Below, piece after piece: positions 6,752 to 15,000 of a stretch of 15,315 bases of DNA. Source of the DNA: an uncultured Cellvibrionales bacterium (GTDB lineage: Bacteria; Pseudomonadota; Gammaproteobacteria; Pseudomonadales; UBA7434); the NCBI GenBank assembly GCA_937897785.1, contig CALCNB010000356.1:1-15315 (forward strand), given 5' to 3'. The notes under the pieces were generated by a model that searched no databases, was not told where the DNA came from, and worked only from the letters and a program-made list of their open reading frames with translations. The translations under genes and the position numbers were made by a program. How positions within the stretch are numbered: the stretch's first letter is position 1; each line of letters starts with the position of its first letter.

Positions 6752-8180
6752 ACTGTTGGCGCGCGTCAACTAATTGTTTGGCTCTAGCCGCCGCTTGTTT
6801 TACCTGTGACGGTGCAGTGCCGCCGTAGTGATCGCGGCTCGCCACCGAACCCTCGAGGGTTAATACAGCAAACACATCATCATTGATCAGCGGACTAAAG
6901 GCTTGTAAATCGGCCAGAGATAAATCGCTGAGATCGCATTGCTGAGCGATGCACTGGGCAACGGCATTGCCAACAATTTCATGCGAGTCCCTAAAGGCAA
7001 CGCCCTGTCGCACCAAGTAATCGGCTAAATCAGTTGCGGTTGAAAATCCTTGGCCAGCCGCTGCGCGCATGTTGTCGACTTTCGGCGTAATCGCGGGCAC
7101 CATATCCGCATAGGCCGTTAAGCAATCGAGCACGGTGTCAATCGAATCAAACAAGGGCTCCTTGTCTTCCTGATTGTCTTTGTTATACGCCAAGGGCTGT
7201 GATTTCATTAAGGTTAATAGATTGACTAAATGGCCTTGAACGCGACCCATTTTCCCGCGCACTAATTCCGGCACGTCGGGATTCTTTTTTTGCGGCATAA
7301 TAGAAGAGCCGGTGCAAAAGCGGTCGGGCAGATCAATAAAGTCAAATTGACTGGAGGTCCAGAGCACTAATTCTTCAGAGAAGCGCGACAAGTGCATCAT
7401 GATCATACTGGCACAGCTGGCAAACTCAATGGCAAAGTCGCGGTCGCTCACCGAGTCTAAAGAGTTTTCTGTGGGCTGACTAAAGCCCAGCGCGGCTGAC
7501 GTTAGCGCGCGGTCTATGGGGTAGCTGGTGCCGGCTAAAGCCGCAGCGCCCAGCGGTGATTGATTCATCCGAGCCTGACAATCGAGCAAGCGCGTGTAGT
7601 CGCGGGCCAACATTTCGTTCCACGCAAGCAGGTGATGACCAAAGGTCACCGGCTGTGCTGTTTGCAAATGGGTGAAGCCAGGCATAATCACTTCGGCATG
7701 CTGGTCAGCTAAGTCGATAAGACCGGTTTGTAAACGCGACAGTTGTTGCAGAATCGCGTCGATGGCATCGCGTAAATACAGACGAATATCGGTGGCCACT
7801 TGATCGTTGCGCGAGCGGCCGGTATGCAGTTTTTTACCAACACTGCCAATTTTTTCAGTCAGTGCTGCTTCAATATTCATATGTACGTCTTCGCGCGCTA
7901 CCGACCAGTCAAAATCCCCCGCGCTAATGTCGTCGCTAATGGCTTCTAAGCCGGCAATAATCTGCTCGGCCTCGCTGGCTTTTAATACACCGACAGCGCT
8001 AAGCATGGTGGCGTGCGCAATAGAACCTTGAATATCATGCCGATAAAGGCGTTGATCAAAGTTGACCGAGGCGGTAAAGCGCTCGACAAAGGCATCGGTG
8101 GGCTCCTGAAAACGGCCGCCCCAAAGGCTATTGCGGGTTGTTTTTTGTTCGCCATTATTGTTGGGCTTATCTGCACTCAT
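6750..8180 (-). CDS. argH: Argininosuccinate lyase
   Basis: A 476-residue fumarase/aspartase-superfamily enzyme that splits argininosuccinate into arginine and fumarate, the last step of arginine synthesis. The N-terminus LWGGRFQEPTDAFVERFTAS is typical. Conserved regions are HTGRSRNDQVATD (119-131), the catalytic-histidine segment PGFTHLQTAQP (167-177) and the flexible signature loop GSSIMPQKKNPD (291-302) holding the catalytic serine. Length is about normal, with an additional polar N-terminal stretch of roughly 18 residues before the conserved part. It is the first gene of the minus-strand cluster and is divergent from hemC, the same argH/hemC neighbourhood seen in Pseudomonas. No clear ArgR operator was found in front of it. 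Confidence 0.97.
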   Translation of the reverse strand: MSADKPNNNGEQKTTRNSLWGGRFQEPTDAFVERFTASVNFDQRLYRHDIQGSIAHATMLSAVGVLKASEAEQIIAGLEAISDDISAGDFDWSVAREDVHMNIEAALTEKIGSVGKKLHTGRSRNDQVATDIRLYLRDAIDAILQQLSRLQTGLIDLADQHAEVIMPGFTHLQTAQPVTFGHHLLAWNEMLARDYTRLLDCQARMNQSPLGAAALAGTSYPIDRALTSAALGFSQPTENSLDSVSDRDFAIEFASCASMIMMHLSRFSEELVLWTSSQFDFIDLPDRFCTGSSIMPQKKNPDVPELVRGKMGRVQGHLVNLLTLMKSQPLAYNKDNQEDKEPLFDSIDTVLDCLTAYADMVPAITPKVDNMRAAAGQGFSTATDLADYLVRQGVAFRDSHEIVGNAVAQCIAQQCDLSDLSLADLQAFSPLINDDVFAVLTLEGSVASRDHYGGTAPSQVKQAAARAKQLVDARQQ

Positions 8181-8215
8181 AGTCGTTAACCATTACCCTA
8201 AAAAGATCAGCATTG

Positions 8216-8221
8216 AGTATA
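8216..8221 (-). promoter_or_regulatory. Candidate -10 element for the argH operon
   Basis: TATACT on the minus strand, five of six consensus bases, 36 bases upstream of the argH start. The -35 position (about AGTGGC) is poor, so this is only a candidate. Confidence 0.35.
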
Positions 8222-8323
8222 TCTTATGGGAAATCAAGCCACTATCACCACAGGGCAGAGGTCGACAGATTACCGTCATTGATGCTCTTGTGACGCGATT
8301 AAAGGTCAATCTCAAGCGTTTAG

Positions 8324-8354
8324 GGCGCCACGAGCGATAGCCGCGCCTTTTTTT
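8324..8354 (+). terminator. Terminator-like hairpin upstream of hemC
   Basis: GGCGC (8324-8328) pairs with GCGCC (8343-8347) across a 14-nt loop, directly followed by seven Ts. The stem is short. It could end a short leader or small RNA transcribed toward hemC, or be chance. Confidence 0.35.
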
Positions 8355-8526
8355 GACTAAATAATAACCTTCACTAACAACTTAGCGGAGTAATAAAAGG
8401 TTTAATTCGACGCTTATGGGCAAATTGCGCGCTGTTTGTATACGACTTTGCTGGCAGTTTTGCTTATCATAAGTGCATCCGTTTGATGTGAGTTAACAAA
8501 CGCCATTAAGACCAATGAGAGATTGC

Positions 8527-9525
8527 ATGAGTCAGTCCCGCGCGAAAACCCTTACCATTGCGACGCGTAAAAGCCCCTTAGCGATTTGGCAGGCAGAGCA
8601 TATTCGCGATCGACTGCTGGCCCTGCATCCACAGCTCTCGGTTGAGCTATTAACCATGAGCACCCGCGGTGATAAGATTCTTGATGCGCCGTTAGCCAAA
8701 GTGGGCGGTAAAGGCTTGTTCGTGAAAGAGCTAGAAACGGCCTTGCTTGACGGTCGCGCCGATATTGCCGTGCACTCGACGAAAGACGTTCCCATGCAAC
8801 TGCCAGTGGGGTTGGTGTTGCCAGTTATCTGTCAGCGAGAAGACCCCTTTGACGCCTTGGTATTACCGAATATTCAAGACAGTAAGTTGTCACACACTAT
8901 CACTAAAATATCTGATTTACCTATAGGTTATACCGTAGGAACGTCCAGTTTGCGCCGCCAATGTCAGTTGCAACAGCGCCGCCCTGATCTACAGTTTAAG
9001 GCGCTGCGCGGCAATGTAAATAGTCGCTTGGCTAAGCTGGATAACGGTGAATTCGACGCTATTATACTCGCCGCCGCGGGCTTAGTACGGCTAGGATTCG
9101 CTGATCGTATCACTTGCCACCTGCCCGTGGACTGGATGTTGCCGGCCGTTGCTCAAGGGGCATTATCGATTGAATGCCGCGACGATGATACCGACACGCA
9201 GGCCTTGATTCGTCCCTTAAATGACACAATTTCGGCACTTTCTGTCACCGCAGAGCGGGCGATGAATCGACGCTTAAACGGTGGCTGTCAGGTACCCATT
9301 GCCGGCTTTGCGCAGTTAAACCAAGCGGGCGATCGCTTGCAGTTAGAGGGCCGAGTCGGTGCAGTGGATGGCTCACAATTATTGATTGAGTCCGGTTATA
9401 TCGAACACTTGCTGCCCCTTGAACCGGCACAGGCTCTTCTAAAAGCAGAACAATTAGGCGAAACGGTTGCGGATCAGCTACTGGCTCGTGGGGCGCAAGC
9501 CTTATTGGACCAAGTCGATGAGTAA
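8527..9525 (+). CDS. hemC: Porphobilinogen deaminase (hydroxymethylbilane synthase)
   Basis: A 332-residue enzyme that joins four porphobilinogens into hydroxymethylbilane, the linear tetrapyrrole used by HemD. Recognisable segments are the N-terminal IATRKSPLAIWQAE (11-24), VGGKGLFVKELE (59-70), the catalytic aspartate Asp87 in HSTKDVPM, GTSSLRRQCQL (138-148), LRGNVNSRLAKLD (160-172) and the cofactor-attachment Cys254 in NGGCQVPIAG, which carries the dipyrromethane group. Length is close to the usual 310-320, with a short extra stretch around residues 117-133. The ATG at 8527 is preferred: GAGAG lies 5 bases before it, whereas the in-frame ATG at 8515 has only a weak site and adds four unconserved residues. 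The stop overlaps hemD. Confidence 0.96.
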   Translation: MSQSRAKTLTIATRKSPLAIWQAEHIRDRLLALHPQLSVELLTMSTRGDKILDAPLAKVGGKGLFVKELETALLDGRADIAVHSTKDVPMQLPVGLVLPVICQREDPFDALVLPNIQDSKLSHTITKISDLPIGYTVGTSSLRRQCQLQQRRPDLQFKALRGNVNSRLAKLDNGEFDAIILAAAGLVRLGFADRITCHLPVDWMLPAVAQGALSIECRDDDTDTQALIRPLNDTISALSVTAERAMNRRLNGGCQVPIAGFAQLNQAGDRLQLEGRVGAVDGSQLLIESGYIEHLLPLEPAQALLKAEQLGETVADQLLARGAQALLDQVDE

Positions 9526-10318
9526 GGTGCGAGTATTGGTCACGCGACCGGAAGGTCAGCGAGATCGACTGATTGAGGTATTAGCGCAAGCACAAATTGA
9601 CAGCCAATGTCTGCCCATGTTGGCGTTATCAGCTTTGCATGAGCCCGCTGATGAGCAGGCGATTGAGCTGCAGCTGTCGCGGCTAGCCGAGCAACAACTG
9701 GCTATTTTTATCAGTAGCAATGCGGTACGGTTTGCCGCAGAAAAGCTCGCCGCTTTATCCTTGGCTTGGCCTTCACAGTTGCCTTGCATGGCAATCGGTG
9801 CCACCACTGCCAAGGCGATTGAGAATCAAGGTTGGCCACAATACCACGACAGCGAGCCGATGGATCTGCATCAGCCGCCCACCAGTGAGGGTTTGCTGGC
9901 GAAAGCGGCACTGCAGTCGATAGCCGGACAGAAGGTTATGATTTTTCGTGGCCGTGGCGGTCGTGAATTACTGGCTGAACAATTACAAGCACGCGGCGCT
10001 ATGATCAATTACTGCGAGCTGTATCAGCGCCATCAGCCGGCCTATGATGCGTCGACGGTGATCGACAGTTGTGGCCTAGCCGATGGCGGCCAGCCAGTAG
10101 CCGCGATATTATTCGCCAGCGGTGAAACCTTAAGTAATTTTTGTCATCATATACAAGACGGCCAGCTACCCAATCGTATTTTTGATATAGCCGTGGTGGT
10201 GCCATCACCGCGTATTTATGATCTGGCACAGGCGGCAGGATTTAATCGAATTCATCTCGCAGCCAACGCCAGCGCAGAGGGTTTTTTAGCGGCTTTACAA
10301 GCGCATATAGTGGTGTAA
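9518..10318 (+). CDS. hemD: Uroporphyrinogen-III synthase
   Basis: A 266-residue HemD-family protein that closes hydroxymethylbilane into uroporphyrinogen III, the branch point to haem, sirohaem and cobalamin. The family diverges strongly, but these marks fit: VRVLVTRPEGQRDRLIEVL at the start, IFISSNAVRFAAEKL, AIGATTAKAIENQGW, PTSEGLLAKAAL, QKVMIFRGRGGRELLAEQL, YCELYQRHQP and ILFASGETLSNF. Two alpha/beta lobes are implied, with the linkers near residues 35-45 and 165-175. The ATG at 9518 overlaps the last 8 bases of hemC, ATGAGTAA giving both start and stop. The frame is open upstream to 9467, but that part reads into hemC and does not resemble HemD. Confidence 0.92.
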   Translation: MSKVRVLVTRPEGQRDRLIEVLAQAQIDSQCLPMLALSALHEPADEQAIELQLSRLAEQQLAIFISSNAVRFAAEKLAALSLAWPSQLPCMAIGATTAKAIENQGWPQYHDSEPMDLHQPPTSEGLLAKAALQSIAGQKVMIFRGRGGRELLAEQLQARGAMINYCELYQRHQPAYDASTVIDSCGLADGGQPVAAILFASGETLSNFCHHIQDGQLPNRIFDIAVVVPSPRIYDLAQAAGFNRIHLAANASAEGFLAALQAHIVV

Positions 10319-10447
10319 TGCTAGCGGGCTTAGTTTTTTTATTTTAGCTTAGCATTGTAGTTTAGCACCGCATCTTAAACCCCTATATTAGTCGCATAAT
10401 TCGATGGGCCTGATAAGCTTGGCCAACGATAAAGCAGGAATCATGCA
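10319..10447. other. Gap between hemD and hemX
   Basis: A 129-bp AT-rich spacer in an otherwise overlapping gene set. It has a T run near 10334 and an imperfect TGCTAGC/GCTTAGCA inverted pair around 10319-10354, neither a convincing terminator. CATAAT at 10395-10400 could be a -10 element for hemX, with no good -35. The hemX ribosome binding site AGGA is at 10436-10439. Confidence 0.3.
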
Positions 10448-11647
10448 ATGAGTAAGCAGCATACTACCGACCATCACGATGAGATTGAAGATGCGACGAT
10501 TGTCGATCAGCAAACGTTTGTTTCCGCCGATACAGCTGCCAAATCAGTTTCGAATCGAACCGCTGTTGTTGCTGTCATTATTGCTATTATTGCCTTGTTC
10601 GCGTCGGGCTACAGTACTTGGGTGCAGTGGCAACAACAACCCATGTTCAGTCAAATTAGCAGTGATAGCCAAGCAGCTAAACGGTCTTTGTCTACAGTGA
10701 ATAAACGCCTAGATGGCGTAGATAAAAGTCTTACGGTGGGTCAAAAAAATCAACAGCAAGCAACCGCGCTTCACAATACGGCCATCAAGGAGATTAACCA
10801 GCGACTGGCTTCCAATAGTCGGCGCTTGGCCTTAGTCGCCAATACCACCACTGACGATTGGCAGATAGCCGAAGTCGAGTATCTATTGCGCTTAGCGAGC
10901 CAGCGTTTATTAATTGCAAAAGATAGCCGCACGGCGCTGAATTTACTGGCTAACGCCGATGCTATTCTTGTCTCGCTAGCCGATCCCAGTTGGCTTGATT
11001 TGCGCACCGCGATTGCCGCTGATCGTTTAGCGATTGCCAGTATTGACCAGTTAGATGTCGATGGCCTGTTTTTAAGGTTAGCAGCTATTAACGCAAAGAT
11101 TGAAAGCTTACCGCTGTTGCGCAGTCGGCTTGAGCAAACAAGCGTAATAACCCCTGTCGAACCGCCAGCCAGTGATGAAGCAATGCCAGTGATGGCTTCG
11201 CTGCAGCAACTCGCGTGGCAGACATGGCAGGAATTAAAAACTTTAGTGGTGGTGCATTCCAGTACTGAACCGGTCAAACCTTTACTGCCGCCCGAGCAGC
11301 ATTATTATCTACGCAGTAATTTACGTCTGTTGATCAATCAAGCCCAGTTGGCATTAATCGATAGCCGGCAGCCGAGCTATCAATACAGCTTATCGCAAGC
11401 CGTGCAATGGTTAAATGAGTATTTTGCAGCAGACGATGCGTTGATCAGCGCGATCGTGGTTGAGCTCGAGCAACTCATGAAGCATGACATTAGTCGTGCA
11501 TTACCCGGTGTTGAACAGTCGCTAATAGCACTTAAGAAAACGCACAAGCAGCGCCAACTCGCGGTTAAACTATCCACCGAAAATTCAGCTGTCCAGTCGA
11601 GTAGCAAGACGGCAGAAAAATTACCCGCCAGCGCAGGTAAACGATAA
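10448..11647 (+). CDS. hemX: HemX-like membrane protein
   Basis: A 399-residue protein of the HemX family found in hemCDXY clusters of gammaproteobacteria. The family is often labelled uroporphyrin-III C-methyltransferase, but it lacks the methyltransferase domain and its role is not settled. A 35-residue acidic, polar N-terminus is followed by one membrane helix (about 38-58, AVIIAIIALFASGY within it), then a probable coiled coil (about 68-125) and a large helical domain expected in the periplasm. The segment WQIAEVEYLLRLASQRLLIA (about 138-157) and LRSNLRLLINQAQLALI (about 287-303) are typical of the family. The C-terminal 25 residues are polar and low in complexity. AGGA stands 8 bases before the ATG. 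The stop overlaps the hemY start by one base (TAATG). Confidence 0.9.
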   Translation: MSKQHTTDHHDEIEDATIVDQQTFVSADTAAKSVSNRTAVVAVIIAIIALFASGYSTWVQWQQQPMFSQISSDSQAAKRSLSTVNKRLDGVDKSLTVGQKNQQQATALHNTAIKEINQRLASNSRRLALVANTTTDDWQIAEVEYLLRLASQRLLIAKDSRTALNLLANADAILVSLADPSWLDLRTAIAADRLAIASIDQLDVDGLFLRLAAINAKIESLPLLRSRLEQTSVITPVEPPASDEAMPVMASLQQLAWQTWQELKTLVVVHSSTEPVKPLLPPEQHYYLRSNLRLLINQAQLALIDSRQPSYQYSLSQAVQWLNEYFAADDALISAIVVELEQLMKHDISRALPGVEQSLIALKKTHKQRQLAVKLSTENSAVQSSSKTAEKLPASAGKR

Positions 11648-11990
11648 TGCGTCGCTGGTTTTTGTTACTACTGGTCAGTTTGCTGGCCACCAGCCTACTG
11701 TTTTCGCAATTCGATGACGGCGGTGGCTATTTGTTAATAGCTATGGCCAATAAGCAAATAGAGATGAGTCTGCTGGTAGCATCGGTGCTGAATATATTAC
11801 TGTTCGTGGCTTTGTTTGTATTACTCAGAATCATACGTGCTGTATTTGGCGGTCAACACGGTTTGGTGAGTTGGGCGCGTAAACAGCGCAGTATGAATCG
11901 AACCACGCAGGGCTTAATTGCCTTTGTTGAAGGCCGCTGGGACTTTGCCAGGAAGACGCTGGCCCGTTCGGCGGGTAACTCACCAACCCG
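11647..11990 (+). CDS. hemY: HemY N-terminal part, interrupted by foreign sequence
   Basis: About 114 residues of a HemY-like protein, an inner-membrane protein with a TPR-rich C-terminal part that accompanies hemCDX. Two membrane segments are seen (about residues 4-19 and 41-66), separated by the short periplasmic loop SQFDDGGGYLLIAMANKQIE, which matches the family's G-Y-V-L-x-A-x-x-x-x-x-E pattern. After them comes SWARKQRSMNRTTQGLIAFV and EGRWDFARKTLARSAGNSPT, the beginning of the first helical repeat. A normal HemY would continue with a segment like PLLNYLAAARAA and run to about 400 residues. Here the next codons bear no likeness to HemY, and base composition changes. The frame itself does not close, so there is no stop codon: it passes into the TSP1 protein. 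The missing 280 or so residues make this a fragment. Confidence 0.85.
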
Positions 11991-12010
11991 TGTGGACAAA
12001 TTATCCACAC
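11990..12010. repeat. Interrupted palindrome with DnaA-box sequences at the junction
   Basis: GTGTGGA and TCCACAC form perfect 7-bp arms around CAAATTA. The right half contains the consensus DnaA box TTATCCACA (12001-12009). The left half read on the minus strand is TTGTCCACA, one base away. The element lies exactly where HemY similarity stops. Confidence 0.6.
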
Positions 12011-15000
12011 AAACGGAAGAAGACAATTCATTTTTGAATTGTAATTTTGAAAAGGAAGGAAATTCAATCAAATACACCTACGAACAATGTGATAAAACCT
12101 GTGGTGGTGGTGTTCAAGTAGGAACGGCCACGTTATTGGACGGTCCAGAACGTTGTATGTCTTCGTCCGATTATATAGACCGAAGGTCTTGTAATAACCA
12201 ATCATGTGATATTATGTGTGCGGTTGGTGTGGAATGCGATACCGGATGTAGCATTGATACGTCCCAAAAAGGCACATGGTCATCGTGTTCCGCGTCTTGT
12301 GGTGGTGGTTATCGATCAAGACCGCTTACGAGTAGCGCCATCATCACACAACCATCCGGTGGAGATTGTCAATTAAGTCGATATACGGAGTACGAAACAT
12401 GCAACGAAGAACCATGTCCTGTTGATTGTATATTATCGAATACAAGAAAATACGATGAAAGTTGTTCGGAGACGTGTAACGGTACTCGTATACAAAGAAC
12501 CGACATTGTACGTGGTTCGATGTTTGATGGTTCCGCGTGTGATACCATGGACGATTACGAAACGACTGTTTCTTGTAATACAATGGATTGTAATACGTGG
12601 GAACACCAAGGAACATATAAATTCATTAACCCGTTAACAAAAAATCCATCGGGATATACCGAAAGTACGACGAACAAACTCTATGTATCCAATACAGATA
12701 CTACCGTAAATGTTTTACATATAGGATCAAAGATCGTCGATATACAAGATAAATCATTGGTTATTATCGATATTTTTTACAATAAACTCACCGGATATTA
12801 TATATATACCTTAAATGATACGGGTACGTTTATTTATGGGTACTCATTCAATATTTATAATCGAATAACAAATTCTGTTTCGGAAAAGTTGGTGGGTATA
12901 TTTGATATAAAATCGGCAAATCAATTTTTCATATCCATGTATGAACCAATGGCAAATAAATTGGGTATTGGTTATGCTATATTAGATGATAATCAAGAAG
13001 AGTTTTTCATCAATGATGTAATGTATCAAATGTATATGTCAAAATATACATTATTGGTGTATGTTACGAATAATCAATCCAACGTAATTTCACTAACCAA
13101 ATATGGTCAGTATGTAGTTTATGAAAAAACAGCCGATTTTCCACTGGAAACCATAGATAATATCAATCATCATTTCACCCCACAATCATGCACTATCAAT
13201 GTGGATTCTGTAAAATGGGAAGGGGTGTGTGATAAAGAGTGCGGTCCGGGGAAGGAAAAGGGTGTGGCCAGAATCATACAACCCCCTTTATATGGAGGAG
13301 ATGGATGTGTGACCATTCCCGATTTCGTACAAGAACGGGATTGCGAGTCCATATCTTGTGACGCATTTCAGCAAATACCGTTGATATATTATACAACAAC
13401 CAATGGTAATGTAGGTCAACAAGATATTACTAAAATATCAAATTCGCATTACATATCCAAACCGTTTACGTATTTTGACAATTTAAATTCCCAATGCGAC
13501 TTGGTGTTTCAATATACTGGATTTTCGAAATCCATTGAGTTCACGTGTCATTCTGTATTTAAACTTACATATCATTACAATTCGTGTCGTATTTTGTTTT
13601 ATTTACAGAATGGTCAAACTGCAGAAGGTCGATTTGTATTTAATTCAAAAATGCAACCGATTGAAATCTTTAATACACGACACATGCGAACGATGTTCTT
13701 GTTTCAATATCGAAAAAACATGAATGTGGACGATTCCATCACATGTATGTTCACGTTGGTCGTGAATGAAAATACCTATATATTTGACGATATTATATTG
13801 AGTACCCAAGGTTCAGATTTGAATAGTGTAAATCCATATGTAAGCATATCGATGTTATATCTGTATCGAATCGTTACGATTGACTATGTCATGTTTCACG
13901 ACAATTCATCTTCAAATACTTCAAGTCAAGATTGTATGCTTGATTATAATACACAAACCATCGTGTGGAATAATGATTGTACAATTGAATGCTTAGAAGA
14001 AGATTCTCCACCAGGAGTGGAAACGGGTACACGTGCGATTATAAACGAAGTTTTGTTTGAAGGAGCTGCTTGTCCCGATCGTAGTGTTACACGCGAATGT
14101 CCAAGCATTTATTGTAACGCGTTTTTGAATTTACCATTAATAGATACGTTATATTCCGGTCAATATGATTTAATTCGTGAATCCGATCATATGATGAAAA
14201 GTCCTGAACTTAAAACAATACATACGACAAAACTACGTGATAGTTTCGATGTTCGAATAAAATATAAATCGAATGGCTATATAAATGATTTTGTGATTGG
14301 TATGTGTTCCATCAATTATGATCCAATATGGTCTTATCAACATTCTCCTGGTCGAGATTTGGGTTGGGGTCGTTACTCGTTTAAAATGGAACCGGATGAA
14401 AGAGTGAATGAAGATACGCGTGAAATGACTTATAACTATAATACACAGCTGGATTACAATCAAATTCAAAATTTGTATCAAAAGTCGGACGAAATTGAAA
14501 TCATTCTTCGTTACAGGAATCGTTTGATGGGTGATGACAATTTTACATTGTACGTGACGATTGAAAATCATACGGAACAGACGTACGCCATATTTCCACC
14601 GGTGACTATGGAAAAAGTAACCCAAGGTAAAGATTGGTATGCCAATCAAATTTATATACCGGACACGAATGTGATGTTTTATATTCAAGGAAATTGGGAA
14701 CCCACCACTGGATGTGAATTGTTGGATTGTTATTTCGAAACTGGATTGGATGTACCCACGGATTGTGTGATTGACATGACGCGTACGATATGGGACGATA
14801 CCTGTTCCGAAATGTGTGGTGGTGGAACGCAACAAGGTAGGGCGGTGGTGACCACCTATCCAAGTTACGGTGGTATATCGTGTGAAAGTTTGGCAGGATA
14901 CTTGAAAGAAAAGTCGTGCAATGTATTCCCTTGTGAAGATATGACAGCGATACCGATCGTTGATTTTTATATTCAAGGAATGTACGATCCGAGAGATGTA

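Larger units (their letters stand above)
8181..8514. other. Divergent argH/hemC intergenic region
   Basis: This 334-bp stretch separates divergent argH and hemC and must hold both promoters. On the minus strand TATACT (8216-8221) is a good -10 hexamer 36 bases before the argH ATG, though with a weak -35. On the plus strand there is a terminator-like hairpin at 8324-8354 and several AT-rich hexamers before hemC (for example TATCAT at 8465-8470), none with a convincing partner. I see no gene here. Confidence 0.5.

Noticed and set aside
6742..6753. GTG start for lptM overlapping the argH stop
   Set aside because: The ATG at 6741 has GAGG at ideal spacing and gives a more usual signal peptide. 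The GTG has no site of its own.
8131..8340. A 69-codon plus-strand open frame across the argH start and the intergenic region
   Set aside because: Half of it is antisense to argH. No start signal and no recognisable sequence. Only the hairpin after its stop was kept, at low confidence.
10771..11277. A 168-codon minus-strand open frame within hemX
   Set aside because: Antisense to a clear HemX coding region, no ribosome binding site or motif, Ser/Ala-rich composition typical of a shadow frame.
11831..12077. Two short minus-strand frames across the junction
   Set aside because: They straddle two unrelated sequences and show no family features.
14233..14976. A 247-codon open frame on the minus strand inside the TSP1 region
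   Set aside because: It lies antisense to the TSP1 frame, whose repeats are unmistakable. Its translation is a His/Arg/Thr/Ile-rich low-information sequence with no motif, as expected for a shadow.
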